DNA from: Dillenia suffruticosa
Taxonomy: Eukaryota; Streptophyta; Magnoliopsida; Dilleniales; Dilleniaceae
Length of the DNA: 64,000 nt
Reading direction: 5' to 3'
Assembly (NCBI GenBank): GCA_033439265.1
Contig: JAVTVX010000031.1
Span: forward strand, 1,039,501 to 1,103,500
Part shown: piece by piece, positions 15,084 through 25,533 of the stretch
Layout of the letters: every line of letters starts with the position of its first letter
How positions within the stretch are numbered: the stretch's first letter is position 1
The notes under the pieces: generated by a model
The model's database searches: none
What the model was told of the DNA's origin: nothing
What the model saw: the letters and a program-made list of their open reading frames with translations, nothing else
Translations under genes and position numbers: made by a program

Positions 15084-17363
15084 CATTTCCAATCACTCTC
15101 TTAACCTTAGTGAGCTACCCCAGCAGAGCCCAGCCTGTGTTTCTCCTGGCAGGCAGTTTGGACCACAGAACTACCTCCAGGGCTCATCTAATCCCCCATC
15201 GACATCAACAATTGAACTAGTAAAATATCTCTCAATTATCTAAGATGTACTTAGCAGTTTAAATTACTTAAAACATTGGAAAAATCATGCAGCTTATCCT
15301 ACAGGTTTTATTGCAATTGACTAGCAAGAATCAAGGATCCATTTTAGTCTCCATGCTTCACTTTTTCCATCAACATATGTGGAGCACCTAGGAGAAATTT
15401 CTACCTACCTGTTTTGCTTTTGAACATACAGGATAATGCATAACCTTGGTCACAACACATTGATACTTGAAGACCCAAAAGGAAGTCCACATGTCTATGC
15501 ATAAATATAAGTTGTTACCATTCGCAATTTTACAAAAGGAAGTCCACATTATATTCACTATGAGTTAGCTTAAGAATGCTGAATCTAGGTGTTGTCAAGG
15601 CATCACAGATGACAAACAGATTGTTCCACTCAAGTGGAATACCTAAGGATCAGGTTGGCCAACAAAAATTGATGAAACTACGATTTTAGACTCTTACAAA
15701 AATGCATAGACCAGCCACAGAAGAACCCAAGACAAACTCTTAGATCACATTTTTAGCTTCTCATTTTAAATATAAATGCATAAATGTGCCTTTATTTTAT
15801 GCAGAAGCCATATCTGACGTTTCCAGGGGGCAAAGATTTGGGAAAGTTGTTCTTGATTATATGAAGTGTATGCACAACAGCTGGAGAAAGATATGGAAGT
15901 CCTGACTTTCGGGATTCTATGAGCTGTCAACTGAAATGTCGGTATAAGAGACATAAGGGAGGATAACATGCATCCGCATGGAACAAACCATGAGAATTCT
16001 ACAGTGCCTCTTTTATAAATCATGAGATTTCATACTTCAATGAGTGATTCCAAACTAGTTAGCCTTCAGTAGTCCCCATGCCCCTTCATCAAAATTTGTA
16101 TCATCCTTCACAATCTCCTTTTTGCATAACACTAGTGACCAAGGACAACAAAGTTTGTGATACAATTTACTCTATGCTCTCAAAATAAAGCAATTCGTTT
16201 GCAGCAATACCAATCAACCACAAACTTAATAGCACCACACTCCCTCTAAATCGTCTGAAAGCCTAGGCCTAATCATGAATCTTAACACAAGAAATTCGCG
16301 TCAAACTAGACGCACAATTATTAATCTAAATCCTATGTCCTATCTGCACAATAACCACCAATACTTGCAGTGCGAAGTATTAAGTATTCACTTCCCTCAG
16401 AAAGAATAAAGAAGCTATTTCAGAAAAGCATGGTACCTGAGAACCCGAACCAATGGATGGGTCACTTCCTCGTAAGCCATCTACAAGTTCGTTATATAAT
16501 TGCTCCTTCGGAGTGGGGGCAGGTGCACCATAATAAGAAAATTCCACAACATCGACATCACACCATACACCTCCTGGTCCCTGCTCAAGAGTTGAAATAC
16601 ATCTCAAGCTCTAAAGAAACAGATAAAGTGCTAAAAACAAAACACATCTCAACATAATTTCAAAATCTCAATTATAATCTGAAAATAAAGATTCACTTAC
16701 ATCTCCTAGATTTCATGCATGCCATAATTTTGAGACTAAAAAGGCAGTATAAACAGAAAATAACAGAAATCCAATCTCTCCTAACGCCCCAAAACAAAGG
16801 AAAAATGGACCATAACAGAAATTTATAAATATAACAGCGAGAGAGTTAAAAAATGACAAGTGATTCACCTCAAGGTAAGCAGGTAGGCACTGTATGTGGT
16901 TAAGCCACTGTCTATGAACTTTCCGTGCAACAAAGACAAGAATTGCTGGTATATCTGTCAATGCAGCCCGTCGAATACGGAATCCAATAGCAGTTCCAAG
17001 ACTAAAACGGCGCAAGATCTTGCTATGAAATGCTCTGATGGTCATCAGCTCAAGCAAGGTGGTTGCTTGTTGCCCAGTTGGTAGCCGTCCTAAGGTTTCA
17101 GGCAAAACTCCTTTTTGAAGGTTGGCGAAATAATTTGCCCTGTCTTCTGCTGCATCATTCAACCTACTAGAAGTAGGCCACGAGAAGTAAGCAGCATTAC
17201 TTTCAGAATGCTGGCCACCAGAAGTAAAGGCATGAAGTGGTGGCGGACTTGACGAAAACAAATTGGGATAATTGCAGCAGTTTCTTTCCAAATCCAGAGC
17301 CGATTCCTCTGATGGGGTTGATCCGGAATGATGCAATCTCAAATCCAGTGCAGTCTTCTCCAT
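752..17363 (-). CDS. NAL1-like: NARROW LEAF 1-type trypsin-like protein, 5' half: join 17363..16869, 16580..16437, 992..752
   Basis: Homologue of rice NARROW LEAF 1, a protein with a trypsin-like fold that controls leaf width, vein patterning and cell division. Three coding exons are visible. Exon 1 (165 codons) holds the family N-terminus, including residues FHSKILRRFSLGTAIGFR. Exon 2 (48 codons) starts GPGGVWCDVDVVEF. Exon 3 (241 nt, open phase) starts VASQETYGTLGAIVKS and contains FLTNRHVAVDL, with the family's catalytic-type His at about residue 243. All junctions are GT-AG and keep frame: GAG|GTGAAT at 16869, AG|GGACCA at 16580, CAG|GTACCA at 16437, TAG|GTTGCT at 992 and CAG|GTAATG at 752. 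The ATG at 17363 gives the N-terminus expected for the family. The following exon (family sequence after GTNP) was not found in bases 1-751, so the Ser/Asp part of the protease domain lies outside the window. The visible exons carry no stop or shift, so the gene looks functional. Confidence 0.95.
1867..4850 (-). mobile_element. RTE-clade LINE copy 1 (endonuclease plus reverse transcriptase), decayed
   Basis: Non-LTR retrotransposon read on the minus strand. Bases 4559-3846 encode an APE-type endonuclease: GGDLNGHVGE, then QIDFFLTRR and the typical plant-RTE end RKRWWNFKGEMV. Bases 3791-3279 encode the linker, with SWWWNEEIQ. Bases 3066-2755 encode the reverse transcriptase core, with IDLEKAYDKV, GLHQGSVLN and the catalytic FFADDMVLVDET. 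The 3' end (plus-strand left, about 1867-1935) carries a short TTG-type tail, as RTE elements do. The endonuclease frame is open for 237 codons, but the reading frame is interrupted between linker and polymerase and again in the C-terminal part, so the copy is not competent. A region at 4650-4850 looks like element 5' sequence; the 5' edge is uncertain and no target duplication was found. Confidence 0.88.
5699..5824 (-). mobile_element. 126 bp SINE-like retroposon in the NAL1 intron with 13 bp target duplication
   Basis: The 13-mer TGCCTTGAATTGT occurs exactly at 5686-5698 and 5825-5837. The insert between the copies ends, read on the minus strand, in a GTT/ATT microsatellite tail (plus strand (TAA)n(CAA)n at 5699-5722). 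This is the pattern of a non-LTR retroposition event. I found no convincing pol III A and B boxes, so whether it is a true SINE or a truncated LINE tail is open. Its tail resembles the TTG tails of the RTE LINEs in the same intron. Confidence 0.6.
7528..7745. repeat. Short direct duplication in the NAL1 intron
   Basis: Two diverged copies of a roughly 70-80 bp unit sharing CCTTTCACC..AGGACACGTGAATGG start near 7530 and 7675, about 145 bp apart. Each is followed by a similar CAGTCC.(A/G)CATGGT segment. Neither copy codes for anything recognisable. This could be a piece of a larger repeat family. Confidence 0.6.
8994..12001 (-). mobile_element. RTE-clade LINE copy 2, essentially full length, decayed, with about 21 bp target duplication
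   Basis: The copy ends at its 3' side in a (TTG)n tail (plus-strand CAACAACAACAA from 8994). It begins at its 5' side with a GGCCGGTCCC..AAGCCC segment near 11980-12000. The flanks GAAATGTTAATAAAATTATT (8973-8992) and GAAATTTTAATAAAATCATT (12002-12021) match at 18 of 20 positions, continuing one base further, and read as the target-site duplication. Internal coding is recognisable but broken: endonuclease pieces at 11609-11340 and 11219-10968, linker at 10971-10623, a reverse transcriptase active-site region near 9975 on the minus strand (SVDDIVLI instead of FADD), and the C-terminal domain at 9558-9238 with KWFGHVQCRPED. It is older than copy 1, judging by its more frequent breaks. Confidence 0.88.
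12960..14300. other. Less AT-rich unassigned block inside the NAL1 intron
   Basis: This block is less AT-rich than the surrounding intron and contains short gene-like stretches. One plus-strand stretch at 13280-13480 has a Pro-rich segment followed by MEKIIDKQLSSNLEDTEALR, but stops in all frames prevent a continuous product. A second part (13750-14280) is moderately GC-rich and also lacks a long frame. It might be a captured or retroposed gene fragment or an unrecognised repeat. I do not recognise it. Confidence 0.3.
15049..15079. repeat. (TC)n microsatellite
   Basis: About 15 uninterrupted TC units in the NAL1 intron. Confidence 0.9.
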
Positions 17364-18115
17364 CCTTCAGCTCTCCTACATGAATACAATCCAACACTCT
17401 TTAACTCTGTCACACGCTTTAAGATTTTCAGAAAACGATACTAAGACAAGACTCGTAAAAATTTCACATCATCATAGGCCAAGAGACTATCAATAAAATC
17501 AAGAGAATCCAAAGTGGGTCCTGAGAAGTAGCAGCAATACGACCAAAAATTTGCAATAGGACAGTGATGACAATAACACCCTATTTTTCAGAAATTAAGC
17601 TGTTTTCACAAATTTCTTGTTTTAATGAATGAGAGTAATCAATCATTTGCTTCTAAAGCTCACATCACAAGGTAAACAAAATTACAATCACAAGCATCCT
17701 AAGAAGTGAACCAAGAAAAAGTGCTAGTCTCACCATTGTATGAAAAGTTTACGAATCAATTGATGGTAATCAGCAATTGAGAGTGAGAGAGAGAGAGAGA
17801 GCAGGAGAGGAAAAATCTCCAATACCCACTTCATTAGAGAACAGAGGACTAAGTTAGGACCACTGGAAAATCCATAAAGGCTAAGAAATAAAAGAATCAG
17901 TCGAAACCCAGAAAGCAGAATTGAAAACCCAGATGAAAAAAAATCAGATCTTGAGGCAAATTGAAAAGATAAAAGAAGGCTCACCCGACAGCTCGGGAAT
18001 GGCGACGAAGCAAACAACACAGGTGGATTTGAAACACTTTCATGCCCTAATCTCCCCCAAACCCATATCATTATTTTGACGATCCAATAGTACCCCACTC
18101 CACTTCACTCTCACT
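17364..18115 (-). other. NAL1-like 5' leader with a leader intron
   Basis: Upstream of the ATG, an acceptor (TGTAG|GAGAGC, exon starting 17375) leaves an 11-12 nt leader piece next to the start codon. Candidate donors are TCGG|GTGAGC ending at 17985 and CAATG|GTGAGA ending at 17734. The upstream leader exon probably begins near 18100-18120. A GA/CT microsatellite (17784-17802) lies between the two donors and a long (TC)n lies at 18120-18172. The transcription start is inferred; there is no transcript evidence. Confidence 0.5.
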
Positions 18116-18119
18116 CACT

Positions 18120-18120
18120 C

Positions 18121-18168
<48 letters not shown>

Positions 18169-18172
18169 CCTC
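18120..18172. repeat. (TC)n microsatellite at the NAL1 promoter/leader boundary
   Basis: CACTCTCACTC-type sequence grades into a long TC run and then CCCTCCCTCCC. On the NAL1 transcript strand this is a GA tract at or just upstream of the inferred transcription start. GA/CT tracts are common core-promoter elements in plants. Confidence 0.85.
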
Positions 18173-18321
18173 CCTCGCTGTCAAAATTCACATGTTGCCC
18201 CCCAATATGTCAAAACCCGTGGAAAAAATGAGGGGGAGAGAGAGAGAGTGAGAGAGAGATTTATTTTATTCATTTTGTTGAATATCATACGACTAACAAA
18301 TAAGAAAGACAAATAAAAGAA

Positions 18322-18628
18322 GTGTTAATTATTTGTTTAATCCTTAAATTTTATTTCGAATTCACAAATTCATTTCTAAATTTTAAAATGCAACGGATAA
18401 AGACCTATACTTCAAAAATCATTATTTGTTAGTCCCTCTGTTAGTAACGGTGTCAATCTGTCTGTTAACTACTGAGCTGGTCGAACGATGGAGATGATCT
18501 AGATGCCGCGTGTTTGGGTTTTGCTAGCGTGTCTAATGACACATCGGTAGTCAACCGTGCTTATAATGCCACGTAAGATAATTTGCTAACGTGGCATGAC
18601 ACGTCAGCTGGGTTGCTTACGTTTCGTT
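18322..18628 (+). repeat. MULE left terminal inverted repeat
   Basis: Pairs with the reverse complement of 23634-23938. Shared landmarks in order are TATACTT.AAAAATC.TTATTTGTT, GTCCCTCTGTTAGT.ACGG, TCGAACGAT.GAGATGATCT, GTGTTTGGGTTTT and GTCAGCTGGG. The TIR sits between the divergently transcribed NAL1 leader and the GRF gene. Confidence 0.93.
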
Positions 18629-18920
18629 GCCATGTTATTTTATTTATAGCGCCATTTTTCCCTCCATAGCGTAGGTTACAAAGAGTTTAGTTGGTTTATA
18701 ATAAAAAAAATGAAAAAGTGTTAAAGAGGGCGAACGCAAGTCAAAGGATTGGAGGGTTAGGGTTTTTGAGCAAGATTCGGAGGGTTGAATGTTCGAGGAG
18801 AAAACGAATTTAGGATTTTAGTTCTTGCAATATCCTTACGAAGAAGAGTTAGGTTTTGGGCACTGTTTTCAATCATATATTTTTCACCAAAGCAATAGCC
18901 ATACAATGTCATCATGAAGT

Positions 18921-19482
18921 ATGGTAAAAGGTACCTTGAAGTGCAGATGCAATCTCGATGCTGTTCTGGTGACTTCATGGTCAGAACGAAATTCATCACG
19001 AAGGTTTTATGGTTGCCCTAATTTTTGGGTATGTGAAAACTTATTTTATTGAAACATAATTTTTGGAATATATTTGCCATAAATTTTATTGTGATGAATG
19101 TTAATGTCTCTTGCAGGAAGGTAACGTTTGCAATTTTTTTGAATGGTATGATCCATCATTCTGCCCTCGAGCAATAGAAGTCATTCATGGGCTGAAAAAA
19201 AAAGTTGATGAGCTGAACATTGTACGGAACTCTGTAATACTTGTTTGGAGTTTGAGAATGCAGAATGCACGAAACACCATCGACAGGTTGATGGAAGAAA
19301 ACAATCGTTTGTTGCGCTGTGTTGAAGAGCTTAAGGAAATGAATTTGTCAATGAATGAGGATATTTGGAAGTTGCAGGAGATAGAGGAGAAAGTTAAATA
19401 CAGTTGGAAAATTTTTATACGCATAGGTGGAATATTGTCAATGGAAGTGCTATTTTTTGGTATTTTGTATAAAGCTAGATAG
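18921..19482 (+). CDS. GRF-zinc-finger, coiled-coil, single-membrane-segment protein (join 18921..19028, 19117..19482)
   Basis: A 157-residue protein of the plant GRF zinc-finger family (resembling the uncharacterised Arabidopsis At1g43920/At4g04775 type). Exon 1 encodes the start, with CRC at residues 8-10 and RRFYGC ending at Cys32. Exon 2 continues EGNVCNFFEWYD with Cys41. Together these make the CxC...C...C zinc finger with the RxF and FFEW signatures. Residues about 54-130 are Leu/Glu/Lys-rich heptad-like sequence, probably a coiled coil. Residues about 132-153 (FIRIGGILSMEVLFFGIL) form a hydrophobic C-terminal anchor. The junction is TGG|GTATGTG ... TTGCAG|GAAGG in phase 0. The ATG at 18921 is preceded in frame by a stop, so the start is fixed. 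The gene lies wholly inside the MULE, convergent with the transposase. The frame is open, unlike the transposase. Function is unknown; single-stranded nucleic-acid binding is known for GRF fingers in other proteins. Confidence 0.8.
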
Positions 19483-19975
19483 GTAATGAGTTTGGTTGCT
19501 GTAAGCATTAATGTAATATAGGAGGTTTTTTTATTTTTATTATTATTATTTTTTTGAATCTTATAACACTAATATTATTTAATGGCGGTGGTTTATGAAG
19601 AATGTAATATTATCTTTGGTCAGAAATGCATGAACAACGTGACAGCATTCTGAGTTTGCATTCTGAGTTAAGAAGAAAATATCAGCATTCTGAGTCAAGA
19701 AGAAAAAATCACATTCTGAGTTTGACAACACCATCGAGAATCTAATCACAATCTGGAGTTTAGAAGAAAAGAACATGACAACATTACAATCTAAGTTAAA
19801 AAAAAAACTGCACTTCATTTGCAATTCTGAGTTATACAATATCATAAAGTTCCTAAACAGAGTTCTGAGCATTCAAACATCAGAAATTGTTAAAAATATC
19901 AAAAGTAGAATCTGATTATAATTTTTACAATACAAGTCTTGTTAAAACATGAGAAATTATTCAAAACATTAAAGT

Positions 19976-20261
19976 TTACAACATTGCCTTCTGAACTATT
20001 GGGAGTAAGGTTGCTCGGATGCTTATGAAGCAGGTTGGTTTCTGAAGTGCTGGGAAGAAGGTTCTGTGACTGTTGTGATGGAGCTTGGCTTCTGAAGGGT
20101 TGAGAAAAAGGTGCAGTTGCCTAAGACCCTCGTGATGGAGGTTGCCTTCTAAAGTGGTGGCAAGAAGGTGTTGGTGCCTGTGACCTTTGTGATGGAGGTT
20201 GGCTTCTAAACTGTTGGGAAGATGGTGGCTGTAACCCTTGTGATGTACCATATTGCTGGCC
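19976..20261 (-). repeat. Imperfect tandem repeats in the MULE transposase C-terminus
   Basis: About five diverged copies of a roughly 55-60 bp unit (plus-strand landmark GATGGAGGTTGGCTTCTAAA) encode FRSQPPSQ-type Gln/Pro/Ser repeats in the transposase frame. Such low-complexity tails after the zinc knuckle are usual for this transposase type. The reading frame closes partway through, near 20130. Confidence 0.75.
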
Positions 20262-22867
20262 CTGCATGGAATGTTACTGGATTAGTTGTTCATGCATTTA
20301 GAACTACAAGCATAGTATGGATTCATGAAACTAATCATTTACCTGGTTGGCATTTGAGCCGCATGACTTCATGTTGTGTCTTGCTTGCTTGCAAATGGTA
20401 CACTTGATGATGGTTCCAACTCTAGAAAGTGTATGAGGATTTCTAGGTGGGATATCAGTGGGCTCTTTTCGCCTTTTTTTTATGGCCTTCCAGCTTTTCT
20501 TTTATAGTTAGGAGACAATAAGGTTGAGAGTTGACATTTGTCTCATACATGTGGTCCATTGCAAGGATAAATAATAGATGCGTAGCACTCCGCATAACAG
20601 GCTGGAATATAACAATTAGATACATATTTCTTTGGTTTTTCTCTACAAAGAAACATGCAACTAATTGCATGACCACAACGAATGCCACATAAATCCCATG
20701 CCCTACAGCTACAGGTCCTGTTATCCAAATCAACAATGAATTTATTAAAAAATAATGTCACCTCATATATCCCACCACCTGCTAAGGTTGGAAACCAATG
20801 TCTACTTAGTTTCTTCTGTTTTTCAAGTTTCCTTTGAATAGCAAAACAAATATCACCATGGAAAGATGATATTTTGGTCATATTTTCAGAAAATTTTGAC
20901 ATCTGCCCATACCTAATTGCCTCTAACAAGCTGATAATAGGCACGTCTCTTGCCTCCAAAATCTTAGCATTGAATGATTCACAAATATTGTTAATGAATA
21001 AATCACACTTACTGTAATCAAAAATGCAGGCCATGTCCATGTATGAGTTGGCTTCTCCATGAGCCAAGTATAGGCAGCAGCATTTGAGGTCTGAATCTCT
21101 CTCATCACTCAAATGAACTCAGCCTCATATATGACCCTGGCAGTAGCATAGAATATGTTCTTCAACTCCTAGTCTTTGAACTTCTTGTGAAGATTATTAT
21201 ATAGATGTTGGACACAGATTCTATGTTCCGAATATAGAGACAGGTTTGAAATAGCATTAAATAGTCCCTGTAGAGAAACATGTTCACACAGTTGAAGGAT
21301 GTGGAGACAGTTGAAATAATATAGAAAGTGAATGAATAATTGTCCAATTTTATACCTTTTGTTAGTCAGACATGAAAGTCCATTTCCTATCATCTCCAAT
21401 GTCACCAAGTAAGAGTTGCAGGAATCACATCCAAGAATCTGTCTCCTCCAACTCCACAATTGCAAAAGCTAGTAGAAAAATTCTATCATTTGGGTCTTTT
21501 CCAACCGTAACCAGGAACTAACCTCCATAACTAGATTTCAGAAAACAACCATCCAATCCAATAAATGGCCTACAAGCTGTCAAAAAACCCTTCTTACAAG
21601 CCTCCAGACAAATGTACAATCTTTTAAAAATTGGAGTTAGAGGATATTGGATGGATAAGGGATGCTCATCACCACAAGATAGATAACTCTCTATTTTACA
21701 AGTACTACCATTGTTTGTTCTCAAAAGCTCTTCAAAATATAGTTTTAACAAAAAGGATTGCTCTTTAACCTGCCCTTGGGCTAGTTCCTTAGCCACAACT
21801 TTTGCCCTCCATGCTTTCATTCTCCCACAATTGACCATAAATTTCTTTTTAGTCTTTTATTGAAAACTACACACTTTTAAGTTAGAATCACTTTACACAC
21901 TCTTGACCCATTTCCCTGCAAGCCACTTAGTTGATGCATGCTTATTATTCCAACTTCTAACACAGCTATGTTTAGGCTTACATGTCACCACCACTGTTGT
22001 CTTCTCATGATCTCGAACTTTTTTTGCATGCACCAACCAATCACAACCCTCAATACATCTAACTCTCACTCTATTTTTGTCATTTTTAACAAATCTTAAA
22101 TTTGTTCCACTGTACACAACATAATCTATCCTTAGTTCTTTGAAAATTTTCAGACTTTCATATATCTGGCCCTGCTTGAATTCAATAAATTTAGGATTAT
22201 AATCTCTCATGAACTCTTCATATCTACGTTTTTCTCCACCCTCATCCCCTTCATCATCACTTCCAGTCTTTCTCATTATGTATTTTAAGTCTGAATCCTC
22301 ATCTGCCTCCTCCCAATCAGAGAAATGAACCCATCTTAAGTTTTCCTCTTCTTGTGGTTATACAAGGCCCTCTTTATCACTTGCATTGGGATCTTCACCT
22401 TCTATGGGATTATCACTGCATATTGAATCATCCCCTTCTTCCCTTGAGATCTCATCATTACTTTGTTCAGAATCACTACTCACTAAATTCTCAAAACTAA
22501 AAACCTCATTTTCCCCTTTATCTTCATTACTTTCATTAAATAAATCAGTATCATTTTCTAATACACAAGTATCATCAACACCATGTTCTATATAAAAATG
22601 AACTTCCTCATCTTTTTTCCTTTCATCAAAATAACATAACAATGCAGAATCAGTTAAGATTGGGCTGAAACCATCTCCAAGCAAATGTATCTATGACCTT
22701 ACATAATTTTTATAACCTAACTCTCCTATCATGTGTTCTAATTCAAATATTGACATTCTATCCATATCACAATTATCAATATATGTTATATCACCACCTT
22801 CATAGCTAATTGTTCCTATCAATTTACCACCATGATGTACTGCAACTGTGAATTTGGTTGAATCCAT
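20140..22867 (-). pseudogene. MuDR-type MULE transposase, decayed (exons about 22867..21356, 21267..20344, 20261..about 20140)
   Basis: Domain order is that of plant MuDR transposases. A PB1-like N-terminal domain starts at 22867 (MDSTKFTVAVHHGGKLIG). An acidic linker follows, then the MuDR DNA-binding domain (22276-21893, CIEGCDWLVHAKKVRDHEKT). The MULE catalytic region starts near 21838 (GRMKAWRAK, GLDGCFLKSSYGG). Then come NNICESFNAKIL and the SWIM zinc finger CSCRAWDLCGIRCGHA at about 20717-20670. A basic tail with a CX2CX4HX4C zinc knuckle (CTICKQARHNMKSC) and Gln/Pro/Ser repeats close the protein. Two introns are recognisable: 21355-21268 (GTATAA...CTACAG) and 20343-20262 (GTAAAT...ATGCAG). 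About ten in-frame stops are visible, for example after NYVRS, GLV, KWVKSV, SSYGG, SWM, MSD and FKD. There are shifts near 21030 and in the A-run near 20480. It cannot make a working transposase. Confidence 0.92.
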
Positions 22868-23633
22868 ATATGAGAAACGAAAAATTATGAAAAATGCTAA
22901 GACACTATTCACACAGTATTTAAATAATTTCAACAATCTCAGCATATGCAGTATAATACAATTTATTAACAGAATATTAACAAAATATAATACAGAGTTT
23001 ATAATAATATAAACAATCTCAATATAAACAATATAAACAAAAATTATAAATTAAATAATATTTTATTAACAATAATAAAGAAACCTTAATTTTTAAAACT
23101 TAAAACCCTAATATTTAATGAACCATAATAATACAGACTTAATTACATTTTATTAATAAGTTTAAAGAAATAACTTTTTCAAAATCTTAGTTTTTCCGTT
23201 TTTCAGAAACCCTAATTTTTTCGAAACCCTAATTTTAAACACTTCAAATTATAGTAATAAAAATAGTATGGTTAGATTTCATACCTTATATGGACCCCAC
23301 CTTCAGGAAATAACCACAATCACGACCGCAAACCAAGGATCGGGACCACAAGCCTCAATTTTTAAAAGGACAGTAAAACAAAAGCAAAAACCAAATATGG
23401 ACTCCTTCTCGATATTCAAAATCAACTATTGTTTCTTTCGATTACAGTAAAAAATTCCTAATCTTCACTACTCCGACTATTATTTCCTTTGAATACAATA
23501 AAAAATCCATAATCTTCACTAACCCTATTCGACGAGTTACCTTCGCTTTCTCTCCGCCTATAAATGTTCTATCGTTCTCTCTTCCTTTTGTTTTTACTTT
23601 ATTAAGACTTAACCTCTCGATTCTTACCCCTTC

Positions 23634-23938
23634 GAAAAAGTAAACAGCCCAGCTGACGAGTCATGCCACATAAACAAATTATCTGGCGTAGTATCATAAG
23701 TATAGTTGACTACCGACGTGTCATGTGACACGCCAGTAAAACCCAAACACACAGTATCCAGATCATCTCTATCGTTCGATCAGCTCAACAGTTAACGGAG
23801 AAGTTGACGCCGTCACTAACAGAGGGACAAACAAATAACGATTTTTTAAGTATAGGTTCTCATCCGTAACATTTTGAAGTTCATAGATAAATTTGTGAAT
23901 TTAAAATAAAATTCAAGAACTAAACAAGTTATTAACAC
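23634..23938 (-). repeat. MULE right terminal inverted repeat
   Basis: Inverted partner of 18322-18628. It starts after AAAAGTAAACAGCCCAGCTGACG and ends ATTAACAC. It would carry the transposase promoter, and the transposase coding start lies about 770 bp inside it. Bases 22870-23630 between the two are AT-rich, without another gene. Confidence 0.93.
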
Positions 23939-23947
23939 ATAAAATAA

Positions 23948-25436
<1,489 letters not shown>

Positions 25437-25452
25437 CCATCCAAATGGTTAT

Positions 25453-25533
25453 TATTTTTTTTTATAAGGATTTGAACCTGGAATCATCAGATCGGGGGAG
25501 TGGATTTGTACCACTAGACTATGCTTTTGGGGA
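25453..25533 (-). mobile_element. 81 bp tRNA-type retroposon (mini-SINE) with a perfect 16 bp target duplication
   Basis: CCATCCAAATGGTTAT occurs exactly at 25437-25452 and 25534-25549. On the minus strand the 81 bp insert begins TCCCCAAAAGC. It carries a pol III A-box-like TAGTCTAGTGG, then a B box GGTTCAAATCC that fits the GGTTCRANNCC consensus exactly, and ends in an A-rich tail after CCTTAT. The distance between the boxes is tRNA-like. There is no further body: it is a tRNA-like head plus tail only. The perfect duplication points to a recent insertion. Confidence 0.85.

Larger units (their letters stand above)
993..16436 (-). other. 15.4 kb intron of the NAL1-like gene
   Basis: The intron is bounded by donor CAG|GTACC (16436) and acceptor ATCTAG|GTTG (993), both matched to conserved protein junctions, so its 15,444 bp length is secure. 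It contains two RTE LINEs (1867-4850 and 8994-12001), both in the host gene's sense orientation, a 126 bp SINE-like insertion (5699-5824), a short internal duplication near 7.6 kb and a block of less AT-rich sequence at 12960-14300. In 993-1866, 4860-5690, 5840-7500, 7750-8970 and 14300-16436 I see only AT-rich unassigned sequence and short microsatellites, such as (TC)n at 8247-8268. Confidence 0.9.
18322..23938 (-). mobile_element. Mutator-like element (MULE), 5,617 bp, both ends intact, two convergent genes
   Basis: The element begins GTGTTAAT and ends ATTAACAC. The first and last roughly 305 bp are long inverted repeats, about 80-85% identical by eye. The flanking 9-mers ATAAAAGAA (18313-18321) and ATAAAATAA (23939-23947) match at 8 of 9 positions, the expected 9 bp Mutator target duplication. 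Inside are a MuDR-type transposase on the minus strand, entering from the right TIR, and a GRF-zinc-finger gene on the plus strand, entering from the left TIR. The two genes converge near 19.5-20.1 kb, as in the maize MuDR layout. The left edge lies only about 200 bp upstream of the inferred NAL1 leader. TIR divergence and the transposase decay suggest an old insertion. Confidence 0.95.

Noticed and set aside
19185-19508. Minus-strand frame of 107 residues opposite the GRF gene
   Set aside because: Antisense shadow of the GRF coiled-coil exon; the GRF frame has the zinc-finger motif and splice sites, this one has neither.
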